Notes: a model not told the origin generated them from the letters alone. DNA of 44,219 nucleotides from Clostridiales bacterium (GCA_031270945.1 JAISWZ010000031.1:1-44219); one strand, 5' to 3'. Positions 1 to 8,554 are shown, counted from the stretch's first letter. A program made the numbers and translations.

Positions 1-2
1 CC

Positions 3-443
3 AACAAGAAAAAACAGTTCGACATAACTGATAAAGTACGGCTCACCCAAAGCGACATCCGCCAAGTCCAGCTAGCCAAAGGCGCCATCCGCTCTGGGAT
101 AGACGCGCTGCTTAAAGCGATGGATGTCGGGCTCCAGGATGTCCAGCGCGTGGAGATAGCAGGATCCTTCGGATACCACTTGAGCGAGAAAAGCTTGCTG
201 AACATCAAGCTTTTGCCGCAGGAATTCGAGGGGAAAATCCATTTCGTCGGAAACACAGCTATTGAAGGCGGGATAGCCTTTCTCCTGAATACCGACGCAA
301 GAAAAGTCATGGCTGATGTCGCGGCGAGAGTGAAACGGATAGAGCTGGCTAATGACGCAAGCTTTCAAGAGGCGTTCGTTGGGGGGGGTGCAAATTATAA
401 TTGTTGGTTTGCGCAACAATTCAAAGAAAAAATATTGTTTTAA
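3..443 (+). CDS. RACo-like corrinoid-protein reactivating ATPase, C-terminal part, 3' end replaced by an IS
   Basis: The reading frame enters from the left edge, so only the last ~127 native residues are visible. They match the C-terminal ASKHA/DUF4445 region of RACo-type proteins, which reductively reactivate Co(II) corrinoid proteins of methyltransferase systems. Visible marks are the LAKGAIRSGID helix, the AGSFGYHL glycine turn, GLLP-like KLLPQEF, GNTAIEGG, and the terminal ELANDASFQEAF. After FVG the frame runs into the IS and gains about 20 foreign residues before a stop at 441-443. The N-terminal ferredoxin and ATPase domains would lie outside the window. Joining the IS flanks restores an ending FVGALNF plus stop at 3581-3583. 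The product may still fold, because only the last four residues are lost, but the message loses its own terminator. Family call is firm; activity after insertion is unknown. Confidence 0.8.
   Translation, partial: NKKKQFDITDKVRLTQSDIRQVQLAKGAIRSGIDALLKAMDVGLQDVQRVEIAGSFGYHLSEKSLLNIKLLPQEFEGKIHFVGNTAIEGGIAFLLNTDARKVMADVAARVKRIELANDASFQEAFVGGGANYNCWFAQQFKEKILF
375..384. repeat. Left target-site duplication of the ISLre2-type element
   Basis: TTCGTTGGGG occurs here directly before the left inverted repeat and again at 3560-3569 directly after the right one. Because the IS end also begins with G, the duplication may be 9 or 10 bp. Confidence 0.85.
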
Positions 444-865
444 GTATTATAAAGTGATTGATCTGAATTCCGTTGCTCTGAGTATGAAGTTAAGTTGATT
501 GTTGCGATTGTGCAATATGGTCATGTGATTTAATATTGCAGAAATATCGTAAGCTAAAAGCACCAAAAATTCAGTGAATACAATCCAAAAAACCGACAAC
601 AATATATCCTTGTAAAACATTTTTCAGCGGTAAAAACTATACCATCAAAGCTCAAATGGCATGGAACAAGTTTATAAGTCAGCATAGGTTTGCAATAACG
701 AATTGAGTTTTCATTCCGGAATCGCAATCCAGAAAGTGTATTGACTTTACACGATAGGGGTAATCAAGAGCGCCAATTCGTTTAGGAGAATAGGATAGGT
801 GCACGAGTGCAATCCGACGGATAATGTAAGATTGCACCACAAGCTGAAGACAAAGGAGTATTCAT

Positions 866-2692
866 TTGAATAAATTTATGTCTGCTTTAGGAATCATGGT
901 AAAAGATCATATACAAAGTATAGCTGATGATTTAGTTTATAAAATGAAGGATGAACTTAATAAATCTGCAGAAAAGTATATAAAATATCAAACCGCAAAA
1001 GAAAACGGCGAAAATGTCGAAGCTGATTACTTTACGCTTAATGATGTTGAAAACATAATAAATGTTTCTATAGAAACTTTTAATAGTGGTCTTTCTAATG
1101 CAATAGAAAATATTGTAAATGAATGGCGCTCAAAATATGAAGAGGATACAGTCCCTGAAAGCAAGAAGCGCTATAGCCAATATAACGTTACCTTAAAAAA
1201 TCAAGCCAAGAGAAGTCTTGAAATATCAGTAACCAACTTAAAGTTTTTATATAATCGTACAATGTATCGAGCAACAGATGTAGAAGGCAGGAAAATATTA
1301 TCAGATAAATTTAAAACTAAGGCATTTTACTTTTTTGATGACATGTTTCTTGGGAAAAATCTGCCTTTTAAATTGAGCAAAAAAATGATGCTGAATGTTG
1401 CTCAAAGAGGCCAGCTTTGCAATTCATTTGAAGATGCAGCATCAAGCATAAATAAAACCTATAACCTTGATATGTCACCATCGTATGTCAGAACTGTTTC
1501 GAATTTCGTAGGATGGCTTCAATTCAATGCTGAAACCGAGGAAGCAGAGCGTTTATATCTTGAATTCACAAATTATAAAATCAATGCCAATCATTTATCA
1601 AACATCGTGAAGCCGGAGCGTAAGTATACTGGCAAAATATTGTACGCTATGATCGATGGAGCATCAATATATGTGCAGCTCGGGAAGGACACCCCGAAAA
1701 AATACAAAAGAGAAAATAAACTTGCAATGATGTATTTGGGGAATCAAATTGTATATAAGGATGGTTTTAAACTTAAAGCGCACCAGGAAATCGAAAAACG
1801 TAAATATGCTTCGTTTATTGGCGGTAAAGAGCAGTTTAAAAAATACGTATTGTCACTTTCTAAAAATTATGATAAAGATTCTTATGACTTAATTGTAGTA
1901 ATTTCAGATGGTGCTACATGGATAAGAACTCTATGCGATGAAATATTTTCCGATAAGCCAAAATGTACAATACTAGACTATTTCCACGTAACCGATAAAG
2001 CTAAAGAATGGGCAAAATCAATGATAACCGATGAAGAACCAGCCGCGTGGGTAAAGCGTTTTGAAAAAATTCTTTTAGAAGGTGATGGAAATGATATAAT
2101 GCAAATGCTGGAGCCATATAAAGGCATAACTCGTGAAAAAGTGCCCGATTTGTATTCATATGTGCAAAAAAATATCGACCGGATGAAATACAAATTATAT
2201 ATGGCTAAAGGACTTCACATAGGCAGTGGACAAATAGAATCAGGAAACAAGAAGGTTATGATTCAGCGTTGCAGACAATCTGGTATGATCTGGAGAACAG
2301 AGACTGCGCAAAACATCTTGACGCTGAGATCCAAGTGGTTAAACGGCGATTGGAAAGATGTAGAATCATTAATACTAAACACTGATTTCGCGAATGTGAT
2401 AAGACAGGCTGAATTCTTATTAGTAATTAATAAAAAACGAAATGAAAATTTTTATAACAGGAAGAGGGGTTCGAGTTCTGAAGAAGAAATTCCACCGACA
2501 ATACCAGAAACCGTGGAGTATTACAATGAGCTTATAGATTCATGCACAACATTTTCGAAAAAAACAGTTAAGAACATTAGAAATATAAAAAAGAGGAAGC
2601 TCCCGACAAATGATAGTAAAAACAAAAAAGAAGAATTGGCGTTAAACAATATTGGGGAGCCAATCAGCATTGATGGCAAAGATGACGATTAA
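866..2692 (+). CDS. ISLre2-family transposase (UPF0236)
   Basis: 608-residue DDE transposase of the ISLre2 family, which catalyses movement of the surrounding element. The start is TTG at 866, preceded by AAAGGAG eight bases away. Catalytic acidic residues can be placed in family-specific contexts: D264 in MIDGAS, D348 in ISDGATW, and E458 in GSGQIESGNKK; the CTILDYFHVTDKAKEWAK stretch lies between the last two. The N-terminal ~200 residues are helical and charged and probably bind the ends. The C-terminal ~100 residues are lysine and serine rich and low in complexity. The frame is intact, so the element could be active. Codon use is strongly AT-biased compared with host genes. Confidence 0.9.
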   Translation: MNKFMSALGIMVKDHIQSIADDLVYKMKDELNKSAEKYIKYQTAKENGENVEADYFTLNDVENIINVSIETFNSGLSNAIENIVNEWRSKYEEDTVPESKKRYSQYNVTLKNQAKRSLEISVTNLKFLYNRTMYRATDVEGRKILSDKFKTKAFYFFDDMFLGKNLPFKLSKKMMLNVAQRGQLCNSFEDAASSINKTYNLDMSPSYVRTVSNFVGWLQFNAETEEAERLYLEFTNYKINANHLSNIVKPERKYTGKILYAMIDGASIYVQLGKDTPKKYKRENKLAMMYLGNQIVYKDGFKLKAHQEIEKRKYASFIGGKEQFKKYVLSLSKNYDKDSYDLIVVISDGATWIRTLCDEIFSDKPKCTILDYFHVTDKAKEWAKSMITDEEPAAWVKRFEKILLEGDGNDIMQMLEPYKGITREKVPDLYSYVQKNIDRMKYKLYMAKGLHIGSGQIESGNKKVMIQRCRQSGMIWRTETAQNILTLRSKWLNGDWKDVESLILNTDFANVIRQAEFLLVINKKRNENFYNRKRGSSSEEEIPPTIPETVEYYNELIDSCTTFSKKTVKNIRNIKKRKLPTNDSKNKKEELALNNIGEPISIDGKDDD

Positions 2693-3559
2693 AAGCATTG
2701 ATTGCACTCTGTTGATATATATTCGTGATTTGACATTTCAGAATTTAGGGATGAAGTAATAAACAGAACCGAACAAAGAACGCGAGATTGCCAGGTATTT
2801 TGTGCGACTATTATGGTGAATGTAATGACAGTTACTTATGTCTGTTAAGAATTTTGTATGCTAATTAAAAAAACTTATACCATATTGAAATTGATGGGCA
2901 CGTCACATAACAACTTTACAAGAGCAGGTTTATCAATACAGTTATTCAGTGCTACAAATACGACGGATATTTTATTTGATCCTACAACCATCACTATATT
3001 TGATTAACATTAAAGGCAAGCGTTGCAAGAAAACCTTGTGTTGAAGCCATTTGTGCTTATTAGTCTTTGGTGGTCACTACATCAATGCTCTTCTATTAAA
3101 CGATTATAACCAGTGCTGGTTGAGCACATTTGCTTTAAGCCTAAAAATTCAGTAGAGCATATGATGTGATAACAAGCTAATTGAAAATTAATTTCCCGTC
3201 TGAGCGGGAGTGTAAATGTGATATTTCACATTTACACCTCATATTTAGAGATCAAATTCTAGAATAGGATTTACAACGTAAATGAAATATATTATACTGA
3301 CATTTACATTTCGCATTATTATCAGAAAGCTAATATAGATTCGTACTACAATTCAAATTTGCAAACAGCCACCAAACGGAATGTTATTACAATGGGAAAA
3401 TTGAATATTATTTAATTCTGTAAATCACGTGATTTGTGCATATTGCAAATCACGTGATTTTGTTGGGGTTCGCATAACGTTACAATATATGCAACTTCAT
3501 AGACCTCTTTGGAATTAAGTATTTCTAGCGTCGGCTACCAACAATTCAAATTTGCACCC
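2693..3559. other. Long non-coding 3' region of the IS with palindromes
   Basis: No ORF of note in 870 bp. It holds a 28-bp perfect hairpin at about 3210-3237 (GTGTAAATGTGA, loop TATT, then its complement), and two copies of the palindrome AAATCACGTGATTT at about 3422-3461 separated by a short spacer. Together the two palindromes can also pair with each other. Their function is unknown; a structured transcript or a host-factor site are possibilities. Confidence 0.6.
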
Positions 3560-3569
3560 TTCGTTGGGG
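3560..3569. repeat. Right target-site duplication of the ISLre2-type element
   Basis: Second copy of TTCGTTGGGG, directly after the right inverted repeat; it restores the RACo-like reading frame when the IS is removed in silico. Confidence 0.85.
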
Positions 3570-3583
3570 CGCTGAACTTTTAG
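3569..3583 (+). pseudogene. Displaced last codons of the RACo-like gene
   Basis: Four codons (A-L-N-F) and a TAG stop continue the frame interrupted at 384. They are followed by a GC-rich hairpin, as expected for the native gene end. Confidence 0.75.
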
Positions 3584-3598
3584 TTAAAGGGAAATAAA

Positions 3599-3618
3599 CC
3601 GGCCCCCCAGGGGGCCGG
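3599..3618 (+). terminator. Hairpin after the original RACo-like gene end
   Basis: CCGGCCCCC and its complement GGGGGCCGG form a very strong stem 16 bases after the displaced stop. There is no T tract, so it is a candidate factor-assisted or weak terminator. Confidence 0.5.
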
Positions 3619-4005
3619 GGTGCTTGCGCGTTTCACGCGCAAGCGCGGAGCGCCAGCGTTTTAAGTAAGTTTTAAGTCCGCGAGCGCAAAAAGAAATAAA
3701 AAAAATAATAATGCCAATATTTGCATTTTCGAATTTCTTGGCGAAAAATAAAAGTGATCCTCTGGCTTGCCGGGGGATTTTTTGGCTGAAAAATAAGCTT
3801 TCAGGCGTGCTGATGGATTTTCAAAAAGACTTTATTCCTGCAAACACATAGGTTTTAAGTTGTTGACGCACTTGACTTTATGTGATAGAATTGATTTGTC
3901 TTACTAAACAAGAAGCGTGCTGGCAATGGAGGTTTTTGCCGCGATTGCGGGATTTTACGCGTCTGCGCCTCTAAGGCAGCGCGTACGAGCGCATGCATGC
4001 TGCGC
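3619..4005. other. Intergenic region with no gene seen
   Basis: Contains a second hairpin GCTTGCGCG-TTTCA-CGCGCAAGC at about 3622-3644, then AT-rich DNA. Short frames here are overlapping shadows without ribosome binding sites. Confidence 0.5.
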
Positions 4006-4029
4006 AAGAAGATCCGACTGCGGATCTTC
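4006..4029 (-). terminator. Hairpin directly after the LacI-family gene
   Basis: AGAAGATCCG-ACTG-CGGATCTTCT forms a perfect 10-bp stem beginning one base past the stop codon of the minus-strand regulator. Only two or three T follow it. Confidence 0.5.
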
Positions 4030-5019
4030 TCACACGGACTGCCTGTCCACCAGCGCCACAGGCAAGCGCACGTCATTGGCCGCAGGCGTCTTGCCCGCCA
4101 TGAGCTCAAGCAGAAGCTCAAATGCAACTGAGCCCTTTCTGGGCACATCCTGGCGCGTGGTAGTCAAAGGCGGGCATGACATCTCGCTATAGGGCTCATC
4201 GTCAAAGCCAGCAACCGCTATGTGGCCTGGGACGCTTATGTTCTTGCTGGCAAGAAAGCCAAGCGCCTCTATCGCAAAGCTGTCGGCGGAGAAATACCAG
4301 GCGGATCCAATGTCTGAGTCGCTCAAGAGAGCCTCATATTTCTGCATGCGGTCTTTTCTTAACGTACCTATTATCTCATGCCGCCCTTGGGGATGCCCCG
4401 CTTCTGAAAGCGCCCTCTGCCAGCCCAGCTTCCGCTGGAGGTCTATCCCCCAGTCGGAGTTTGACAGGAAGACGATCCCCTTTCGGCCCTTGGCTATGAG
4501 ATGTGTGGTCATCTCCCAGCTTGCGCCTTCGTCATTTAGCCCGACGTTATAGTATTCAGAGCCTTCGATATGTATCAAGTCCACGGCCACCACAGGCTTG
4601 GCGATCAGGCTCTTGAGCCTTAGGTAGTTTTTGTGGCTGAAGGATATGGCGACAAGTCCGTCTACGTTCCAGGACGCCGCCATCCGGTAGATTTCGTCCA
4701 GCTTGTCAGAGGAATACAGCATCATGAAACGTCCGGCATTTCTGATGCGCTTCTCTAATGATCCGATGATTTGCCCGTAGAAAAAGCTCCCGGTAAATGT
4801 GTACTCGTAGTGCTTGTCGATGTTTATCACGACTCCAATGATCCTGCTGTTGGGGCTGGCTATCCAGCCCATGCGCGGCACGTAGTTGCCCTCCTTGAGA
4901 AGGGCTGTCACCTTCTCCGTCGTTGCTTTTGATACTTTCTTGGTATTCCCGTGCAGGACATTTGAAACAGTGGTAATGCTGACCCCCGCTTTTGCGGCAA
5001 TCTCCCCTAGGGTGATCAT
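4030..5019 (-). CDS. LacI-family transcriptional regulator
   Basis: 329-residue repressor of the LacI/GalR type. The N-terminal helix-turn-helix is complete (TLGEIAAKAGVSITTVSNVLHG, residues 3-24), followed by the hinge region. Residues ~60-325 form a periplasmic-binding-protein-like effector domain, with the characteristic FSADSFAIEALGFL, VAGFDDEPYSEM and PPLTTTRQDV stretches near the C-terminus. The effector is therefore probably a sugar or sugar derivative. The start ATG follows GAGGGACAAC. A palindrome overlaps its own promoter, suggesting autoregulation. It stands alone, divergent from the Rep gene region; the nearby sugar cluster is a possible target but lies behind a separate ROK regulator. 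Confidence 0.92.
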   Translation of the reverse strand: MITLGEIAAKAGVSITTVSNVLHGNTKKVSKATTEKVTALLKEGNYVPRMGWIASPNSRIIGVVINIDKHYEYTFTGSFFYGQIIGSLEKRIRNAGRFMMLYSSDKLDEIYRMAASWNVDGLVAISFSHKNYLRLKSLIAKPVVAVDLIHIEGSEYYNVGLNDEGASWEMTTHLIAKGRKGIVFLSNSDWGIDLQRKLGWQRALSEAGHPQGRHEIIGTLRKDRMQKYEALLSDSDIGSAWYFSADSFAIEALGFLASKNISVPGHIAVAGFDDEPYSEMSCPPLTTTRQDVPRKGSVAFELLLELMAGKTPAANDVRLPVALVDRQSV

Positions 5020-5033
5020 GTTGTCCCTCCTCG

Positions 5034-5050
5034 TAATACTTAGTATTATA
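5034..5050 (-). promoter_or_regulatory. Candidate operator overlapping the -10 of the LacI-family gene
   Basis: TAATACTTAGTATTA (5034-5048) is a perfect 15-bp palindrome. On the minus strand TATAAT lies at 5045-5050, so repressor bound here would cover the -10 box, about 15-30 bases ahead of the start codon. Confidence 0.5.
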
Positions 5051-5147
5051 GCAAAAAAGGGGCAAAACCGAAAGGGGACGAGGTTAGGATAAGACGCAAC
5101 AGCAACAAATTAAAATTTGACAATGTTGGCAGGATGCCATTTCACTT

Positions 5148-5249
5148 AGTGCATATCCCAAAATTCCGAAATGGCACCGGAAAAATCCTGGCGAATGCTT
5201 CAACGCCGGATTTTTCCGGTGCCTCGGATATAATTTTGGGATATGCACT
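5148..5249. repeat. Palindromic MITE-like element, subtype A (short form)
   Basis: Ends are AGTGCATATCCCAAAATT and its exact reverse complement. Inside lies a second inverted repeat around CACCGGAAAAATCC and GGATTTTTCCGGTG, with a central GAATGCTTCAACG. The whole 102-bp element could fold into one long hairpin. Intergenic. Confidence 0.8.
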
Positions 5250-5305
5250 TATATAAAGAAATGCCGAAACGCCCGCTTTTCTTGACTTGCAGCAGGACTT
5301 TGCAA

Positions 5306-5401
5306 GAGCGTATCCCAAAATTAATGTTAGGGCTTGCGAAAGTCACGCGTTAAAGCAGTGCTGTGACTTTCGCTGCGCCTTCTTTGGAATTTTGACTTGC
5401 A
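5306..5401. repeat. MITE-like element, subtype B, decayed right end
   Basis: Left end GAGCGTATCCCAAAATT is intact. The interior has GCGAAAGTCAC paired with GTGACTTTCGC, as in the copy at 15400. The right end has decayed to GGAATTTTGACTTGC. Confidence 0.65.
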
Positions 5402-5780
5402 GAAGACCTCGGCGCACCCCCCCGGCACCAGGCTCGCACCAAAGTCGCGCAAAGCAACGCAACGCTTGACAGCAAGCAGGAAGCAATTATCACCCCAGCA
5501 TATGAATGTTTAACATTATTAAGCAATACCTGTAAATCATTATATTGCAAAAATAATTGGTTTTTGGCAGATAGGATAAATATTAGATCTAAGACCTAGC
5601 AAGTTAGAAAGTTAACTTATAATATGCTGCATAAGATTATGCTGGCGAGCGTAAAGCGGTCTTAAAGTTTCTAAAAAACTAACAAAGTCCAAGATTTAAG
5701 GATCCAAGATCCATCCAACCCATATATTCGCCAGCGCAACCGTTATGCAAAAAAAAAAAAATAATAAAAGACAGAAAGGC
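5402..5780. other. Upstream region of the Rep gene; no clear iterons
   Basis: AT-rich with no gene visible. It has a duplicated CCAAGAT (about 5688-5711) and a run of 13 A at 5749-5761. Regular iterons and a DnaA-box cluster, expected for a Rep_3 origin, were looked for and not seen. Confidence 0.4.
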
Positions 5781-5783
5781 ATG

Positions 5784-6986
5784 ATGCGCATGACTACGCA
5801 GGACAAGCATGAAAACTGCATGATCACGCAGGACACCATACAATTGCAGCAGCCCGCGGCACCTGAGACGCTGAATTGGGGTGCCGTAGTCATAAAGAGC
5901 CGAGAGCTCAACGGGATGTCCCTAAATGGGCAGAAGCTTCTCGATCTCAGGTTGATGAGCGTGTACTTGGCGCTGGTCAACCCGTCAGACATCAACACCA
6001 GGGAGGTCAGGTTCCTTGCATCTGACCTGGAGATAATGGCAGGATTGACGTCAAGGCTGAAGCCCAGGGATATCCGCGAAAGCGGAACCAGGCTTGAAAG
6101 CCCAGATTGCCACCTGCTGAAGAATGGCTACGAATCATTCAGGCTCTTCAGGAAGGTGCTTCCGGTAAACTACGGCTTCGGGCTCGTCATAGAGATGGAT
6201 GTGTCAGACGAGGCCGTCAAGCTGTTCTTCAACAATGGCAAGGACTGCTTCAGGTACAGCCTCTTTGACGCCATGCAGATGAAGAGCGCAAACCAGTTCA
6301 GGATCTATGAGCTGATGAAGGAGCACAGCGCTTCTGGCGTGTTCCTCATCTCCGTTGACAGGCTCAGGTGGATGCTGGATCTGGTGCCGGCAAAGCAGGA
6401 ATCCGTCTGGGGCTTGCGCAGGGACGTGCTCGATGCCTCGAAGGTTGTGATCGTGGAGAGGACAGACGTTGACTTCGATTACAGCGGCATCTTCAAGGGC
6501 GATGAATGGGAAATCTCAAGCATCCTGTTCACAGTGAACGACAAGTCGCCGTACATCGAGCCCTCGACTATCGAGGCCTTCATGGACGACAACACCCGCA
6601 TGATCGACCAGGCGCTCAAGAAGTTCATGGAAGATTTCACTGAAGCCAGAGGGATAAGCGACTCCTTCTACGAGAAAGAGGCAATGGCCCTTTTTGTGAG
6701 CTACATGAAGAGGATCGTAGGACACACGGGCGAAATCACGCTTGAGAAAAAGAGCCACTTGGACAAGGCGATGCTAGTGATAGTAATCAAAGGCAAGACC
6801 TACTGGATAGAGATCAGGCACTGGACCAAGGAGGCGTACGAAACGAGAAGCGCCGAGAAGCTCTTTGATTTCGTCTGCGCTCACAGGCAGCGCGTAGGTT
6901 GGCTCCTCTCGTTTTGCCCGTACGTGAACCCTGCGATCAATATTTTGACGCATAGCGGCAGAAGGGTCTACGAGGCCGTGGTCTAG
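5784..6986 (+). CDS. Rep_3-type replication initiator with C-terminal PD-(D/E)XK-like extension
   Basis: About 400 residues. The first ~250 match the two winged-helix domains of Rep_3/RepB plasmid initiators: an early GQKLLDLRLMSVYLALV helix, then FRYSLFDAMQMKSANQFRIYELMKE and ISVDRLRWMLDL, then a stretch ending WEISSILFTV. The last ~110 residues resemble PD-(D/E)XK nuclease-like domains found after AAA ATPases: YWIEIRHW, EKLFDFV and VGWLLSFCP correspond to IE-x-K-W, QL-x-DY and GYLLSF. The catalytic lysine is arginine and the upstream aspartate is shifted, so activity is doubtful. Arginine codons are mostly AGG, unlike some neighbours. The start is uncertain: ATGs at 5745, 5781, 5784 and 5790 are in frame, and GAAAGG at 5774-5779 favours 5784 or 5790. 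It may be a relic of an integrated plasmid. Confidence 0.75.
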   Translation: MRMTTQDKHENCMITQDTIQLQQPAAPETLNWGAVVIKSRELNGMSLNGQKLLDLRLMSVYLALVNPSDINTREVRFLASDLEIMAGLTSRLKPRDIRESGTRLESPDCHLLKNGYESFRLFRKVLPVNYGFGLVIEMDVSDEAVKLFFNNGKDCFRYSLFDAMQMKSANQFRIYELMKEHSASGVFLISVDRLRWMLDLVPAKQESVWGLRRDVLDASKVVIVERTDVDFDYSGIFKGDEWEISSILFTVNDKSPYIEPSTIEAFMDDNTRMIDQALKKFMEDFTEARGISDSFYEKEAMALFVSYMKRIVGHTGEITLEKKSHLDKAMLVIVIKGKTYWIEIRHWTKEAYETRSAEKLFDFVCAHRQRVGWLLSFCPYVNPAINILTHSGRRVYEAVV

Positions 6987-6989
6987 GGC

Positions 6990-7023
6990 TTTCCCGCCAT
7001 CACGCGCGCGTGATGGCGGGAAA
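6990..7023. terminator. Perfect palindrome between convergent genes
   Basis: TTTCCCGCCATCACGCG and its exact complement form a 17-bp uninterrupted stem between the convergent Rep and ROK genes, a few bases from both stops. It probably ends transcription in both directions, although no T run follows it. Confidence 0.6.
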
Positions 7024-7026
7024 AAA

Positions 7027-8169
7027 CTAGCCGAAAAAGGCGTTTATCCCAATAGTCGCCGCCGCTAGCACATGAGCGTCTTCTGCAATGGCGCTAGGCA
7101 GCACAGGAATGTTTCTGCGCGTAATGGAGCGCTTTGACACGCGCTCCGTTATCAGCTTCGCCATGAGATCCGGCTTGTGCAACAGATCGCCCCCAAAGAC
7201 GATAGCCTCAGGCTCCATGAGGTTGACGTAGTTGACCAGGGCTTGGGATAGATAGTCAGCCTCCTTCTCCATAACAGACACGCATGTCCTGTCTCCCTGA
7301 ATGGCTAGATCCACTACCTGGCCCCAGCTGCTTATCTCATCAGGGGAGAACATGTCCTGCAAAAGCGCAGGGATGCAAGCGTACCGCTCCAAGCACCCAT
7401 TGTTTCCGCAAGGGCACCAGCGCCCATTCATGTAGATGGATGTGTGGCCGATCTCGGCGCTAAACCCGCCAGATCCTTTGAAAAGCTGCCCGTCCATGAT
7501 CATGCCGCCGCCTATGCCGCTGTCTACTACGATATACAGGAAGTTCTGGTAGGTACGACCTAGCCCGAACCTCATTTCGGCCAAAGCCAGGCTTGCCGCG
7601 TTGTTTTCAACCAAAACCTTAAGGCCAGTGATCTTGGCCAGTTCCTCGCCAAGGGGAAACTGGTTCCATTTTTCCATTCCGGGCGGGGTCAGCATGACCC
7701 CGCTTTTGATGTCTACAGGGCCTGGAACGCATGCGGTGGAATATATAAGAGTATCCAAGTCAATCCCTGAACTCTCCAAAAGCTCGCTCCAGCTGTCCCT
7801 GATAAACCCCATTTCATTTTCTGGATTGGAGTCAGCGGGCAGCATGACGCGGGCTTTCACTTTTCCCCTTAGATCAGTGATGGCAATCACAGCTTCGCTT
7901 CTGGACATGTAAAGGCAAGCCACATGCTTGTGGCTTGCGTTGATGTCCAATAGCATAGGCTTTCGTCCAGACCCGGACTCTCCTGTCCCGCGCTCTACAA
8001 CTATGCCAGATGCCAACAGCTCATCCGCGTGAAGTCCCAGCGAAGCCCGGGTAAGCTTTAGCTCATGGGCCAGCTCAGGCTTTGACATGCTTTTGTAGAA
8101 TAAAAGGTTTAAAATCGCTTTCCGGTTGCTGCGCTTCATGGCTGCTGCGTTGCCGGTATTCTTATGCAT
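7027..8169 (-). CDS. ROK-family transcriptional repressor
   Basis: About 380 residues. The N-terminal winged helix-turn-helix (NRKAILNLLFYKSMSKPELA, residues ~14-33) is joined to a ROK sugar-kinase-like domain. The phosphate and sugar motifs are visible: GIGGGMIMDGQL, GGFSAEIGHTS and the zinc signature CPCGNNGCLERY. This is the NagC/XylR type, in which a sugar or sugar phosphate releases the repressor from DNA. ATG at 8169 is chosen over a longer frame because AAGGAGG lies six bases before it. The gene is divergent from the sugar cluster starting at 8555, with a MITE-like element between, so that cluster is the natural candidate target. Confidence 0.92.
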   Translation of the reverse strand: MHKNTGNAAAMKRSNRKAILNLLFYKSMSKPELAHELKLTRASLGLHADELLASGIVVERGTGESGSGRKPMLLDINASHKHVACLYMSRSEAVIAITDLRGKVKARVMLPADSNPENEMGFIRDSWSELLESSGIDLDTLIYSTACVPGPVDIKSGVMLTPPGMEKWNQFPLGEELAKITGLKVLVENNAASLALAEMRFGLGRTYQNFLYIVVDSGIGGGMIMDGQLFKGSGGFSAEIGHTSIYMNGRWCPCGNNGCLERYACIPALLQDMFSPDEISSWGQVVDLAIQGDRTCVSVMEKEADYLSQALVNYVNLMEPEAIVFGGDLLHKPDLMAKLITERVSKRSITRRNIPVLPSAIAEDAHVLAAATIGINAFFG

Positions 8170-8554
8170 AAGCACCTCCTTCGTTTGGAAAATGAATTTA
8201 TAAATAGGCCTTGCAGGGTACATGGGATAGTGCTATAATAAGTGCATATCCCAAAATTCCTAAAGTGGCGCAGTGAAAGTCATCGCAATGCTTTAATGCG
8301 TGACTTTCACAAGCCATAAATTTAATTTTGGGATATGCTCTAAATTCAGACAAAACGATAGCGCAGAGCATTTTCTTGAAATGCGAAAGCAAGGGCTAAT
8401 TCTGCATTATATATCGGATCAGGATTGCATAAGATTAAGATTGATTGTAAAACAGCTTTTCAAATGTAAAACATCGCAAGTAAACCTACGCTTGTACAAA
8501 ATTATACCAAATATCAAGACAAAACAAAATCATTAATCCGAGAGGAGCGCACCC
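8170..8554. other. Divergent intergenic region between the ROK gene and the sugar cluster
   Basis: Holds the MITE-like copy at 8241-8340, and AT-rich DNA before the GAGAGGAG ribosome binding site of the next gene. The short frame at 8300-8536 starts inside the repeat and is not credible. Confidence 0.5.
8241..8340. repeat. MITE-like element, subtype B
   Basis: Ends AGTGCATATCCCAAAATT and AATTTTGGGATATGCTC. The interior inverted repeat is GTGAAAGTCA with TGACTTTCAC. It sits between the divergent ROK and sugar-cluster promoters and could influence both. Confidence 0.78.

Larger units (their letters stand above)
385..3559 (+). mobile_element. Complete ISLre2-family insertion sequence, about 3.17 kb
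   Basis: The ends are imperfect inverted repeats starting GGGTGCAAATT and continuing AATTGTTGGT (left 386-408, right 3537-3559 on the opposite strand; two mismatches in 23). They are bounded by the duplicated TTCGTTGGGG. Inside is one ISLre2/UPF0236 transposase on the plus strand. The DNA is much more AT-rich than the flanks, so it came from elsewhere. It is long for this family, with about 480 bp before and 870 bp after the transposase that carry no ORF. Uninterrupted target codons on both sides show a simple insertion into the 3' end of the RACo-like gene. Confidence 0.88.

Noticed and set aside
3855-4192. Frames overlapping the LacI gene end
   Set aside because: Antisense or out-of-frame shadows of the regulator and its hairpin.
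5402-5780. Plasmid origin with iterons next to the Rep gene
   Set aside because: No regularly spaced repeats or DnaA-box cluster seen; only a duplicated CCAAGAT.
8300-8536. 78-codon plus-strand frame before the DHS-like gene
   Set aside because: Begins inside a MITE-like repeat and has no ribosome binding site.
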